Origin: an uncultured SAR86 cluster bacterium
GTDB taxonomy: Bacteria; Pseudomonadota; Gammaproteobacteria; Magnimaribacterales; Magnimaribacteraceae
Length of the DNA: 64,000 bases
Direction of reading: 5' to 3'
Assembly (NCBI GenBank): GCA_902618945.1
Contig: CACNCK010000006.1
Location: 1-64,000, forward strand
The notes beneath the pieces are model-generated. The model searched no databases. It worked only from the letters and a program-made list of their open reading frames with translations, and was not told the DNA's origin. Shown here one piece after another: positions 30,956 to 40,123 of this stretch. Position 1 is the first letter of the stretch; every line of letters starts with the position of its first letter. A program made the translations under genes and the position numbers.

Positions 30956-30989
30956 TTATGTCTGCAGAAATTCATGTCTGCAGACATAA
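30956..30989. repeat. perfect 12-bp inverted repeat with 10-nt loop
   Basis: TTATGTCTGCAG-AAATTCATGT-CTGCAGACATAA; embeds the 14-bp palindrome ATGTCTGCAGACAT. Confidence 0.85.
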
Positions 30990-31109
30990 CGCCAAATAAT
31001 ACAAAAAAGAAATGGGGTATTGAAATGAGTGATTTGCTAAGAACCACACTCACAATATAAATATTAGTCTCTTATGTGATTTTCGATACTATCGCTGATC
31101 GTCTATAAA

Positions 31110-31490
31110 CTAACCAAACTTACAGATTGTAAGTTTATTGCCGTCCAAATCTCTGACATACCCACCATAAAAAATGGGTGCCCTTTGACCTGGAGCTCCT
31201 TCATCTGTAGCACCCAATGATAAAGCTTTTTCATAAAGAGCATTAACATCTTCTTCAGTTTCCATAGTAAAACCTATCATACTTCCATTACCCACAGTGG
31301 CCTCTTCACCATCATAAGGAACAAATACGGCAAAATTTGTATCATCTCCTGGCATGGTCCAAAAAAAGCTTCTTTCATTTGGTCCAAAGCTAGTAGCTCC
31401 CATATCCTCAAACAAGGCATCATAAAAACTTTTTGCTCTTTCTAAATCATTAGTTCCAACTGTTACATATTTAGCTATTTTTCCCTTCAT
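31110..31490 (-). CDS. VOC/glyoxalase-like family protein
   Basis: YVTVGTNDLERAKSFYDALFEDMGA...GGYVRDLDGNKLTICKFG. Confidence 0.92.
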   Translation of the reverse strand: MKGKIAKYVTVGTNDLERAKSFYDALFEDMGATSFGPNERSFFWTMPGDDTNFAVFVPYDGEEATVGNGSMIGFTMETEEDVNALYEKALSLGATDEGAPGQRAPIFYGGYVRDLDGNKLTICKFG

Positions 31491-32767
31491 ACCTTCTCCT
31501 TAATTTTTAATTTGTTAAATTCGTCCCTAGTTTTGAATTCTAAAACTGTAGCGTTAATACAGTATCTCGGCAAACCATTTGGCCCATCTGGAAATACGTG
31601 ACCTAAATGTATATCCGAAGTTACCGATCTTATTTCAATCCTTCTCATTCCATAGCTATTATCCGCGAGTCTATATACTGAACCTTCAACAGGTCTCGTG
31701 AAAGATAACCAGCCTGTTCTAGAATTAAATCTATATTTTGTATCAAATAAGGGAGCTCCACTTAATTTATCAATGAAAACTCCATCGGGTGTATTCTTAA
31801 AGATTTCGTATTCCTTACAATATCTTGCATCAGTCCCATCATTAAATGCCACTCGGTATGCCTCAGTATTTCCTAATTTAAATAACCCCAGAGCTTGATA
31901 AAACTCTTTGGAAGATAAGTAACCTTGATGTCCGAAAACTTCAGAACCTCTCTCTAAAAATAGTATGGTAGGCGTTGCCCATGTTGGAGTCTTTACAGCC
32001 AAACCCTCTAAGTTGGATGCATCTCTGTAAACTAAAGGTATGCTCCCTGCGTATTCATCAGAAACATCTTCACGAAATTTCTGGCAATATGGACAAAAAC
32101 CTTCAGGTTCAATTACGACGATACTCTTTCCAATCTTTAAAAGATCGTTGTCTTTTTTAGGTAAATAATCATTCCTAGCAAACTTAATACCAGTTGAATG
32201 ATCTGGACAATAGCCATTTGGATTCTTCTTTATGTAATCCTGATGATAATTTTCTGCAACAAAGAACTGCGATAAAGGCTTTACGATAGTTTGAATATCA
32301 CCGTATCCACCATCTTTTAGCAATATTTGATATTCCGCAATTAATTCCAAGATTTTGCTGTGCTGTGCCTTATCTGAATACAAAACTATTGATCTATATT
32401 GAGTTCCTATGTCATTACCCTGCCTATTTAGCTGAGTGGGATCATGAGATTCCAAATAATGAATTATCAATTCTTCAAGTTTTATCAAATTTTTGTTGTA
32501 GGTAACCTCTACAACCTCAGCATGATTATTTGGGTTGAATTTATTGGAGAATTTTGTAATGTCTCTATAAGTTGGTCTTACGCCTTCTCCATCAGCGTAA
32601 CCAGATACAGCATCTATGACTCCATCTAGCGCCTCATAGCCTTTCTCCGCCCCCCAAAAGCAACCAGAACCTAGTACGATTTTCTCTATATGGTTTGTAG
32701 AGTCATTTTCAGAAGAAAATAAAAGAATACTTATAAAGACAGTAAAAACAGTAAGAAACTTTTTCAT
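31487..32767 (-). CDS. exported MsrA-thioredoxin-like-MsrB fusion peptide methionine sulfoxide reductase
   Basis: MsrA GSGCFWGAEKGYEAL; middle EPEGFCPYCQKF thioredoxin-like; C-terminal MsrB (TGWLSFTRPV...HLGHVFPDGPNGLPRYCINATVLEF). Confidence 0.92.
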   Translation of the reverse strand: MKKFLTVFTVFISILLFSSENDSTNHIEKIVLGSGCFWGAEKGYEALDGVIDAVSGYADGEGVRPTYRDITKFSNKFNPNNHAEVVEVTYNKNLIKLEELIIHYLESHDPTQLNRQGNDIGTQYRSIVLYSDKAQHSKILELIAEYQILLKDGGYGDIQTIVKPLSQFFVAENYHQDYIKKNPNGYCPDHSTGIKFARNDYLPKKDNDLLKIGKSIVVIEPEGFCPYCQKFREDVSDEYAGSIPLVYRDASNLEGLAVKTPTWATPTILFLERGSEVFGHQGYLSSKEFYQALGLFKLGNTEAYRVAFNDGTDARYCKEYEIFKNTPDGVFIDKLSGAPLFDTKYRFNSRTGWLSFTRPVEGSVYRLADNSYGMRRIEIRSVTSDIHLGHVFPDGPNGLPRYCINATVLEFKTRDEFNKLKIKEKV

Positions 32768-32773
32768 CTTAAA

Positions 32774-33184
32774 TTAAAGCCCCCAATTATTATTTGCCAA
32801 CCAACTTATCGAAATAATAAAGCCCCAGATTGATTGAGTAATCAGAACTATTAGACTACCGATAGTACCTAGTGCTCTAAATATGCTACTTGCCCCCTCT
32901 CTGGTGATACCATAAGCATGAGATATTCTAGAGATTAAAAAAACATCTCCAAGGATAGCGATAGCCAGAGTTGGAATGTTTCCAACTGTCTCAAGAAGGA
33001 ATGAAAGAATAAGAAATAGAAGTGCATTTTCTAATAAATTAGCATGGGCTCTTGAGATTTGTAACAATTCAAAGCTATCGCCTAAACCAAGGTTTGTTCC
33101 AGTTTTAAATCTTTGACGACCAGTTAAATAAGCCAATATCAATGCGAGTATTGTGAGTGCGCAAGCATAAAAAAGTGTGACCAT
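32774..33184 (-). CDS. MAPEG family membrane protein
   Basis: RQRFKTGTNLGLGDSFELLQISRAHANLLENALLFLIL; ISRISHAYGI. Confidence 0.9.
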   Translation of the reverse strand: MVTLFYACALTILALILAYLTGRQRFKTGTNLGLGDSFELLQISRAHANLLENALLFLILSFLLETVGNIPTLAIAILGDVFLISRISHAYGITREGASSIFRALGTIGSLIVLITQSIWGFIISISWLANNNWGL

Positions 33185-33286
33185 TTTAATCTCTATAATT
33201 CAATTTGATGGAAGTGTATTGTAATAAAGTTATTTAATTAGGTGTAAAAAATGAAATCTTTCTTTTAAATTTTCATAGTATTTTTT

Positions 33287-33305
33287 TGAAAAGCCTTTAA
33301 ATCAA
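33287..33305 (+). repeat. left copy of island-flanking direct repeat (att-like)
   Basis: TGAAAAGCCTTTAAATCAA, identical to 43322..43340; weaker similarity continues to a shared AGGTGG. Confidence 0.6.
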
Positions 33306-33417
33306 AGGGAAAGTAGCCCTTCAAAGGTGGAACGTGTTTATTCCTGAAAAATTTAACTAATTCTCGCAACATAGTTTTGTCTATTAACTATATCAGAGGT
33401 TTTTATTTGATAAGAAA

Positions 33418-34029
33418 TTAACCATATTTAGAGCTTTTCTTACACTCCTCTATTAGATGAACCATTAGTGTTCTGAACCCCAACATTCTGTATTGTCTTT
33501 CAGGAAAAGCAAAATATTTGATAAAGGGATGATCGTCTTGAATTTTTAAGTTTAATACTTCCCATCCTAGTAGATTCTCATAAGCCTCCTCTATAGCCAA
33601 GAAAGATTTATAGACTCTACCCAAGTTAAGTTGGATAGCGTGGTCTCCATTGTCAAATTCAAATGCATTAATTATCTTGGCATGATTATTTTCAATATAT
33701 TTGCCATCAAAATTTAAGACCAAATCAACGTATTTCTCTTCCAAAGAAGTGAAATCAAAATCTGGGAACTTAGTTTTCACTTTATTGGTAGAGAGTTGTA
33801 CAAAAATTGAAGGTTCTGCTAAGCAGTCTGAGTCATCAACCATCACATACATTCTGTCCTCCCAAATCAAGTTACTTCTTACGCTTCCTGCATGAACTCC
33901 TTCAAGAGTGAATTCGCTGTTGGGAAACCAATGTGTCTCATCATGCAGAGAGTTATATTCAACTTCGCCAAAAATAAAATTGATATAGAAAAGCATAATT
34001 AAGATATGTATTGATCTATTCATTTTCAA
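33418..34029 (-). CDS. uncharacterised secreted protein
   Basis: Signal-peptide-like N-terminus; no family recognised. Confidence 0.6.
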   Translation of the reverse strand: MKMNRSIHILIMLFYINFIFGEVEYNSLHDETHWFPNSEFTLEGVHAGSVRSNLIWEDRMYVMVDDSDCLAEPSIFVQLSTNKVKTKFPDFDFTSLEEKYVDLVLNFDGKYIENNHAKIINAFEFDNGDHAIQLNLGRVYKSFLAIEEAYENLLGWEVLNLKIQDDHPFIKYFAFPERQYRMLGFRTLMVHLIEECKKSSKYG

Positions 34030-34297
34030 AAGTTCCCAAATAAATCAATGCCCTTTTTTTGCAAGTTGGAAATACATTAGTAACCTGCCCTTTTGTTTGG
34101 TCTGATGGAACTGCTGAGCAACCTAAATCAACAAATAGACCGCGAAAAGGAAATTGCTTTTGTACCTCAGAATCATATCCTGCAGGAATTCCATAGCTTG
34201 GTTCTGCGATACCTTTTGAAAGGTTATCTCCATGCACCCAACATATATTTTTTCGCAGAGCATTGATCTCTCTTTTATGCTGCTCTTTAGTTTTCAT
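34016..34297 (-). CDS. uncharacterised protein
   Basis: 93-aa ORF overlapping its neighbour by 14 bp; operon-like spacing. Confidence 0.5.
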   Translation of the reverse strand: MKTKEQHKREINALRKNICWVHGDNLSKGIAEPSYGIPAGYDSEVQKQFPFRGLFVDLGCSAVPSDQTKGQVTNVFPTCKKRALIYLGTFENE

Positions 34298-34322
34298 ATA
34301 TTTATAAAAATTTTTTTTAAAT

Positions 34323-34544
34323 TCAATAAAGAGAAAATTTTCCTATTACTTCTAAATCTTCTTCTGAATCCTCTTGATAGTCCTTAGCATTAGTCAAACT
34401 CAAAATATAAGTTCCTAAGGTCAAAGTTGAGGTGGAGAATAAAAATATGAATAACAGTTGAAAAGAATAGTCTCTATATGCAAAAGACAAAACAAGAAAA
34501 GATAACAAGCCTAGTAAATAGATAAAAAATCCTATTAATCTCAT
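34323..34544 (-). CDS. small membrane protein (two TM)
   Basis: 73-aa ORF with two hydrophobic segments, abuts upstream gene. Confidence 0.5.
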   Translation of the reverse strand: MRLIGFFIYLLGLLSFLVLSFAYRDYSFQLLFIFLFSTSTLTLGTYILSLTNAKDYQEDSEEDLEVIGKFSLY

Positions 34545-35065
34545 TAGACTTTAGTCTCCTTTACGGTCTCTTCTTCATAAGGAACAAAAGATTCACAAAT
34601 CTTTGTTGCTTCCACAATTGCTTTATCTAGATGATCTAATACCCATTTATCTTTCCCATAAATAGAGTCTAATTCCATTACTCTTGCGCCTCTTAAGCTA
34701 GGAAAATTTCCTTTAAGTTCAAGCACTGATCTTTCCTTTAAAGCTAGATAAACTTTAAGATCTATCTCTTTTTTCTTTTTATGATTAACTCTTATATTTG
34801 CCTTTATTACAGAGTCCTCATCTGGCTCATCAAAATCCTCTGAATCAGGTGAATACATAACAAAACTGGGTTGATCTGCAAAACAATGAGGTCTTTTTAC
34901 ATGAAAAATAAAGCCATTATCAGACTGGGGATTCTCGGAATACTTCTTTACTAAAAGCATATGAGGTCCGGCATTTATAATCCGGAATGAGTCAATTGTT
35001 GTTATATCAATTTCAGAGAAAATACTAAGAGGAAAAAAGGCAAAGAAAAAAAGAAAAAATTTCAT
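34544..35065 (-). CDS. uncharacterised secreted protein
   Basis: Signal peptide MKFFLFFFAFFPLSIFS; no family recognised. Confidence 0.6.
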   Translation of the reverse strand: MKFFLFFFAFFPLSIFSEIDITTIDSFRIINAGPHMLLVKKYSENPQSDNGFIFHVKRPHCFADQPSFVMYSPDSEDFDEPDEDSVIKANIRVNHKKKKEIDLKVYLALKERSVLELKGNFPSLRGARVMELDSIYGKDKWVLDHLDKAIVEATKICESFVPYEEETVKETKV

Positions 35066-35069
35066 ATAA

Positions 35070-35429
35070 TTATTGAACGGTTGGTTTATTTGATGGATCT
35101 AAAAAAATTGAAAAGAAATCTGCTTGATGAATATCCGATGAATCATCAAGTTTTTTCTTTTCTTCTAAGGAACGCTCTAGACCAATTTCCAAAAATGCAT
35201 TTACTCTTTGCCTGGCGAACTCTAAGTCCTTTGATTCCATACAGAACCTTGAAACACAAAAAAACGCCATAGCATCAGATATTTCTTCTGGATCAAGTCC
35301 TAGATCTAGAAAATACTCCTTTAGACAGTCTAGTCCTAAGAATATCCGATGAGTGTCATCTTCAATTTCATCTTCATCAGGAAGAGATATTTTGATAATT
35401 GTTTCTTGGTTTAAGTCTTTTATTTCCAT
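35070..35429 (-). CDS. uncharacterised acidic cytoplasmic protein
   Basis: 119-aa ORF, acidic, first gene of a five-gene string. Confidence 0.55.
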   Translation of the reverse strand: MEIKDLNQETIIKISLPDEDEIEDDTHRIFLGLDCLKEYFLDLGLDPEEISDAMAFFCVSRFCMESKDLEFARQRVNAFLEIGLERSLEEKKKLDDSSDIHQADFFSIFLDPSNKPTVQ

Positions 35430-35448
35430 CTGGAAATAGTAACTTATT

Positions 35449-35467
35449 TGACGTCATATCATGACGC
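35449..35467. promoter_or_regulatory. candidate operator copy B
   Basis: TGACGTCATatcatGACGC, 20 nt upstream of ORF start 35429; same motif and spacing as 39807..39825. Confidence 0.5.
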
Positions 35468-35468
35468 A

Positions 35469-38400
35469 CTAATGTACAGCGTAATCTACCAAGTCCATAT
35501 AAAAATTTACCAAGGACATTTCTTTTGAAGAATTTGCTATTGGTTGATTGAGGTTTGGAGAAGCTACCAGAATAGCTAAAGTTTGAGCTCGTGAAAGAGC
35601 TACGTTGAGACGGTTTCTCTCTAAAAGAAAATCTGCACCTCTTGGAGCACTTTCTAAATCACTTGCAGCCATAGAGATAAGAACAATAGGTGCTTCCCTG
35701 CCTTGGAACTTATCAACTGTTCCAACTTCAAATGATGACCCCATAGCCTCTTGGAGTAATCTTATTTGATGATTGTATGGAGAGACTATTAAAATATCTT
35801 TTGGAGTTATGAACGACTCATTGCCCTCTTCATCTGTTTTTTTACCTTTTAGAAGATTAACAACTAATTTTTCTATAGCCTCAACTTCTTCAGCACTAGA
35901 TTGCTCATTACCTTCATGATGAACAGGTAAGTAACAGATACCTGACTCCTTTTCTAAATTCGCTTTACTTATTTGTATCTTTCTAGAGTTTGCTACGTCT
36001 ACAGACTGTAATCTTCCGTCGTACACCCTAGATGATATGAAATTACATATATTTGAATTAAGTCTATAGGTATCAGGTAAGAGTAAGCCTTTATCTGCTG
36101 GAACAGTAGAAAATTCTCCTAGCAAGTAATCAAGGCAAGAAACCCCGGAGTCCTCGGGATGGACTCCTTGAGTTGGTTGAGATAACTGCATTTGATCTCC
36201 CATAAGAATAATATTTTTACAGCATTTACTCATTCCTACCATGTTTGCCAAAGATACTTGTCCAGCCTCATCTATAAGAAGATAATCCAGTTCGTTCTCC
36301 ATTTTGTCATTTGCAAATGTCCAAGCCACCCCGGCAACTATCTTAATTTCATCTGATAATTCGGCTTGACCAACATTTTTAAAAAGTTGAATCCTAGAAT
36401 TATCATAAAGTTCATCCTGCCCACTATCTATTCTAGCTATATCACCCGAGATGCCGTCCTCATCCATAACATTTATTACTTTTTCAAGAATATTATTTAT
36501 AGCTTTGTGGCTATTAGAGGCAATCCCAATCTTATAACCTTGATTGACTAAGGAAGATATAACTCTTGAGCCAACATAGGTTTTTCCTGTACCTGGTGGA
36601 CCTTGCATACATAAATACCCTCCATCCAAGGAAGAAGAGATCTCGATAGCTGCTTCCAAAGTATTACTGCCCCATTTTGATAAATTAATATCTCCCTCCT
36701 TTTTTAAGTTAGGTCGATCTTTGGACAAAAAATTATCTAAGCATTTATTTAATTTACCAGTCTTTAAATAGTTTTCTGCTATTTCTTGAATGCTTGTATC
36801 AATAGGTCTTGCAGGAACAATGTTGAGAGGAATCAAACTTAAATGATTGGGTAGCTCCTTAGTTGATTTAAGTTTTATATTGCCGTCATTAGAATTCATC
36901 TCATGCACGGTAACGTTTATGTTTGTGTCTTGCTTTACACGCACTGAATCACCTCGTTTGATCTTTGTTTCTTGGTTTGGATCAAATGAAAATGTATACG
37001 CTGAAGACTTGGTAGTGATTTCTTCAATTTCTCCAGTTGCGACTAGATCTCCCAGGCAATCTAGATCTTCAACAAGCTCTTCATCGGTTGACTCTAGTCG
37101 ATCAAAAAGTCGCCAGTAGGCAGGCTTATTTTCTCTTTTATGGTAAAGACATAGATTTGCCAAGATCCGAGCATGAGGCTTTTTATCTTTCTCTGATAAG
37201 CTGCTGACTAATTCATCTAAAAGATTTGATGCATCAATCCTCTCAACCTCTCGTTCTTTGCTTGCTCTAAATAAATAAGAAATACCTTCTTTTTCTTGAA
37301 TAACTCTCAACCAATCGGACAAAGAAATTAATGAAACACAATCATCTTTGTTGTAATTCCAAATCTCTTTCAAATATTCACTATCAGTATGATCTTTTGT
37401 ATCTCCCCTTTCTGCAGACCAGACTTCATAAACTACTGTTGAATCTTGACCACTACTTACTTCGTTATCCCTTTCCTCTCTAAACAAAGGCTCTATAGCT
37501 TTTAAACCATAGCCTTCCGCTCCTATGCACAAAGACTGTTTTACTACTCTATATAAATCCACGAACACTTCATTTCTCAAAAGATTGTCAACCTCTCTTT
37601 CGCGAGTCCCGAAATGACCCATGAGCTCCCTTATAGCTGTTATCTCAAATTGACCGTAATGATATACGTGCATTGCATTATCTTGTTCCCATCTTGCATA
37701 AGTCCAATCAATGAAGTCTTCAAAAGCAGTTTTCATTTCTTCTTCAGAATGAGCCCACCAACAGTCGAAACCTTCAGCGTTATCTTCATGTGCTGCACCC
37801 CATAAATAATGAAGAGGAATCTTAGTAAGCAAAGGATTACTTTCAATATCGAAATAAATATCTAATTCAGATTTAGGAGGCAGTGAGGATAAACCAAGCC
37901 CTATTTCTACATTTGAGAGTAAAGAATAAGGTATGCCTCCACTTTCTTTGGCTTGATTTTGCATAACTGCCTGCAACCTTAATCTGTCTAAAACTCTCTT
38001 ATCTAAATTGTGAACTTTGATATCGCTGGTAGCTAATTCTTTTAAAGTATTAATACCCGCTTCATTTAATTTAATAATTTGAGAATGTTTGATATTGGCT
38101 ACTTGAAATAAATGATCTCTTTCTTCAAGAGTTTTTTTCGCATGTTCACTAAAACGTCCCCAATTTCTATAAATATCAGGATCAGGAAGCTCACTAGTCA
38201 TGTTGGTGTTTTGGAAGACTAAGAACTGTTTTCTGATTTCTTTATAAAAAACAAAATAATCTTTTACTTGAAAACGTTCCTTTTCTTTATTGCCATATAT
38301 AAGAACACAAGTGTCTGTCAAAGTGCCCTGGAGCTCCGATAACATCTCTGAATAGCAACACAATTGAATTAAAAATTTCGGTCTGGATTTATTAGCTAGT

Positions 38401-38795
38401 TTTGCATCCCAAATCTCATAAGCGTAATCACCAAAATCTGATTTGCCTTCAATTTTATGAAGGAAGTCTGCTCTTCCAAAAAAATTTTTATCTCCCAAAG
38501 CTGCTTGATAAATAAGTTCAACACCTTCTTTCATAGCTTCTTTGGTGGCATCAATCATATCCTGTTGATCGCCATCTAGAATGATTCGTGAAGACATTTC
38601 GGAGGAAAGATCATGAAATAAATCCATTTCATGCTGATCGCCTTTCTTGGAAGCAACTTGCATAAAAGGATCTTCTTGGTCTTCCTTTACAGCGTCTTTA
38701 TCAACCTCTCTTAGATACTTATAAATAAGTGATTCAAAAGGTGATTCAAAGAATCTCATTAGACTGGATGGTGAATGTCTCCTGATATCGCTCAT
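35469..38795 (-). CDS. multidomain nuclease-helicase: RecB-like PD-(D/E)xK, RNase H-like, SF1 (Dna2/UPF1-like) helicase
   Basis: GRADFLHKI...YEIWDAKLA...LIQLCCYSEML; DIYFDIESNP...WNYNKDDC; Walker A QGPPGTGKTYVGS, DEAGQ, GDQMQLSQ, GTVDKFQGRE, RLNVALSRA. Confidence 0.88.
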   Translation of the reverse strand: MSDIRRHSPSSLMRFFESPFESLIYKYLREVDKDAVKEDQEDPFMQVASKKGDQHEMDLFHDLSSEMSSRIILDGDQQDMIDATKEAMKEGVELIYQAALGDKNFFGRADFLHKIEGKSDFGDYAYEIWDAKLANKSRPKFLIQLCCYSEMLSELQGTLTDTCVLIYGNKEKERFQVKDYFVFYKEIRKQFLVFQNTNMTSELPDPDIYRNWGRFSEHAKKTLEERDHLFQVANIKHSQIIKLNEAGINTLKELATSDIKVHNLDKRVLDRLRLQAVMQNQAKESGGIPYSLLSNVEIGLGLSSLPPKSELDIYFDIESNPLLTKIPLHYLWGAAHEDNAEGFDCWWAHSEEEMKTAFEDFIDWTYARWEQDNAMHVYHYGQFEITAIRELMGHFGTREREVDNLLRNEVFVDLYRVVKQSLCIGAEGYGLKAIEPLFREERDNEVSSGQDSTVVYEVWSAERGDTKDHTDSEYLKEIWNYNKDDCVSLISLSDWLRVIQEKEGISYLFRASKEREVERIDASNLLDELVSSLSEKDKKPHARILANLCLYHKRENKPAYWRLFDRLESTDEELVEDLDCLGDLVATGEIEEITTKSSAYTFSFDPNQETKIKRGDSVRVKQDTNINVTVHEMNSNDGNIKLKSTKELPNHLSLIPLNIVPARPIDTSIQEIAENYLKTGKLNKCLDNFLSKDRPNLKKEGDINLSKWGSNTLEAAIEISSSLDGGYLCMQGPPGTGKTYVGSRVISSLVNQGYKIGIASNSHKAINNILEKVINVMDEDGISGDIARIDSGQDELYDNSRIQLFKNVGQAELSDEIKIVAGVAWTFANDKMENELDYLLIDEAGQVSLANMVGMSKCCKNIILMGDQMQLSQPTQGVHPEDSGVSCLDYLLGEFSTVPADKGLLLPDTYRLNSNICNFISSRVYDGRLQSVDVANSRKIQISKANLEKESGICYLPVHHEGNEQSSAEEVEAIEKLVVNLLKGKKTDEEGNESFITPKDILIVSPYNHQIRLLQEAMGSSFEVGTVDKFQGREAPIVLISMAASDLESAPRGADFLLERNRLNVALSRAQTLAILVASPNLNQPIANSSKEMSLVNFYMDLVDYAVH

Positions 38796-39787
38796 TTATA
38801 TTTCTTATTCATAGATTTGATATTTTGAATCATTTCCTCTCTTAAAAAGTTCGGTCTTATGACTTCAACTTGACCTGCAAAACCAAGTAGCCACCATCTT
38901 AATTGAGCTGTATCACTTACTTTAGCTTTTACAAGCAATCTACCATCATCAAGAGGTGTAATTTCTTGATCTTTAGATAAAGAGCTTTCTGTTAAATGAA
39001 AGCCAGCAGATCTATCAAATTTAGCCTCAAGGTTTATAGATTGGTTGGAATAGAGGTATCCCAAATTATTATCTTTTATATATTTATCTACAGAGAATCC
39101 TTTAGGTTCATAGGAGGTATTGCCATTCCATTCGGCTTTGGTAAATCTGTGCAAAGGTAAAAATCTTGGATTATCCTTATCCTCATCCATAGAACAGATT
39201 AAATAATGAATCTGTCCCCTTAAAACTAAACCTAACGGATTAATAATTCTCTCTTTAGCCCTTTTCTCTGCTCTATTCGTATAAAGCACTGAAAGCTGTC
39301 TGTCCTTAAGAAGAGCATCGTAAATCTCAGCTTCAACTTGATCATTAATCTTAGGAGCTTCTAATCTTTGCCATTGATGCTCTACCCTAACACGCTCTCT
39401 CCAACGACTGATTTCATTTCTCTTTATTTTTTTCAAAATAGAATTAGCACGATCAAAGAAAACTTTAATTCTTTTAAAGCTCTTGCTGGGCATCAAAGGT
39501 TCTAAGTACTGTTCTGCCAAACTAAAAGTCAGCGCTTCAATCGGGTCCATAGAAGGTTGTAAACCAAAAGCGCTTTGATGCCAAGACCATCCAAAGGGTC
39601 TTTCTCTATCATCGCATACGATTGGCATAACAGACTCAAGAGACTCTAAGTCTCTTTGTATCATTCGAAGCGACACCGAGTATCCCAAGTCATTTAATTG
39701 AGCTTGGATTTCCAATGTACTGATCTTGCTAGGATGTCTTGGCAATATCTGAAGAAGTTGGAGCTGTCTAAGACTACTTTCAGGCAT
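38792..39787 (-). CDS. WYL-domain transcriptional regulator (HTH + WYL)
   Basis: N-terminal HTH (STLEIQAQLNDLGYSVSLRMIQRDLESL), central WYL-like region (INPLGLVLRGQIHYLICSMD); ATGA overlap with nuclease-helicase gene. Confidence 0.85.
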   Translation of the reverse strand: MPESSLRQLQLLQILPRHPSKISTLEIQAQLNDLGYSVSLRMIQRDLESLESVMPIVCDDRERPFGWSWHQSAFGLQPSMDPIEALTFSLAEQYLEPLMPSKSFKRIKVFFDRANSILKKIKRNEISRWRERVRVEHQWQRLEAPKINDQVEAEIYDALLKDRQLSVLYTNRAEKRAKERIINPLGLVLRGQIHYLICSMDEDKDNPRFLPLHRFTKAEWNGNTSYEPKGFSVDKYIKDNNLGYLYSNQSINLEAKFDRSAGFHLTESSLSKDQEITPLDDGRLLVKAKVSDTAQLRWWLLGFAGQVEVIRPNFLREEMIQNIKSMNKKYK

Positions 39788-39806
39788 GAATGTATTTAAT
39801 TAATTG

Positions 39807-39825
39807 TGACGTCATTATAGGACGC
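39807..39825. promoter_or_regulatory. candidate operator copy A
   Basis: TGACGTCATtatagGACGC 20 nt upstream of WYL start; minus strand contains TATAAT inside the motif. Confidence 0.55.
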
Positions 39826-39850
39826 TTTATAAAAATATACTTATAAAAGG

Positions 39851-39879
39851 TTGACAATGCTCAAAAAATAGTATAAAAT
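39851..39879 (+). promoter_or_regulatory. sigma70-like promoter
   Basis: TTGACA-17 nt-TAAAAT reading toward the small ORF and structured segment. Confidence 0.55.
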
Positions 39880-39916
39880 TTTTTCTTGTATTTAAACAAA
39901 TTTTATTGATCAACCT

Positions 39917-40105
39917 ATGCGAAATTACTTCTCCCAACCAAGACCTTACGTTAAGTTCCAAAATAGCCAATTAATCGAAGAAACCTTCTCTGCTCATTTA
40001 GCTGGCGATACATTAAAGCTTGAAGATATACGATATGAACTATCATTTAGAAATCGGAAAGTCGCACAAAGTCTCCTAAAAGGTATAGATCTACTTACAA
40101 GCTAG
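39917..40105 (+). CDS. uncharacterised 62-aa protein
   Basis: ORF downstream of a TTGACA/TAAAAT promoter; non-repetitive soluble sequence. Confidence 0.5.
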   Translation: MRNYFSQPRPYVKFQNSQLIEETFSAHLAGDTLKLEDIRYELSFRNRKVAQSLLKGIDLLTS

Positions 40106-40123
40106 TTTTAAAAATTACTCCTC

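Noticed and set aside
35469-39787. Assignment of the WYL/helicase operon to BREX, DISARM or another named defence system
   Set aside because: None of the hallmark partners (PglX/PglZ/BrxC, DrmA/B/C) is present in the window; only the WYL and helicase categories match.
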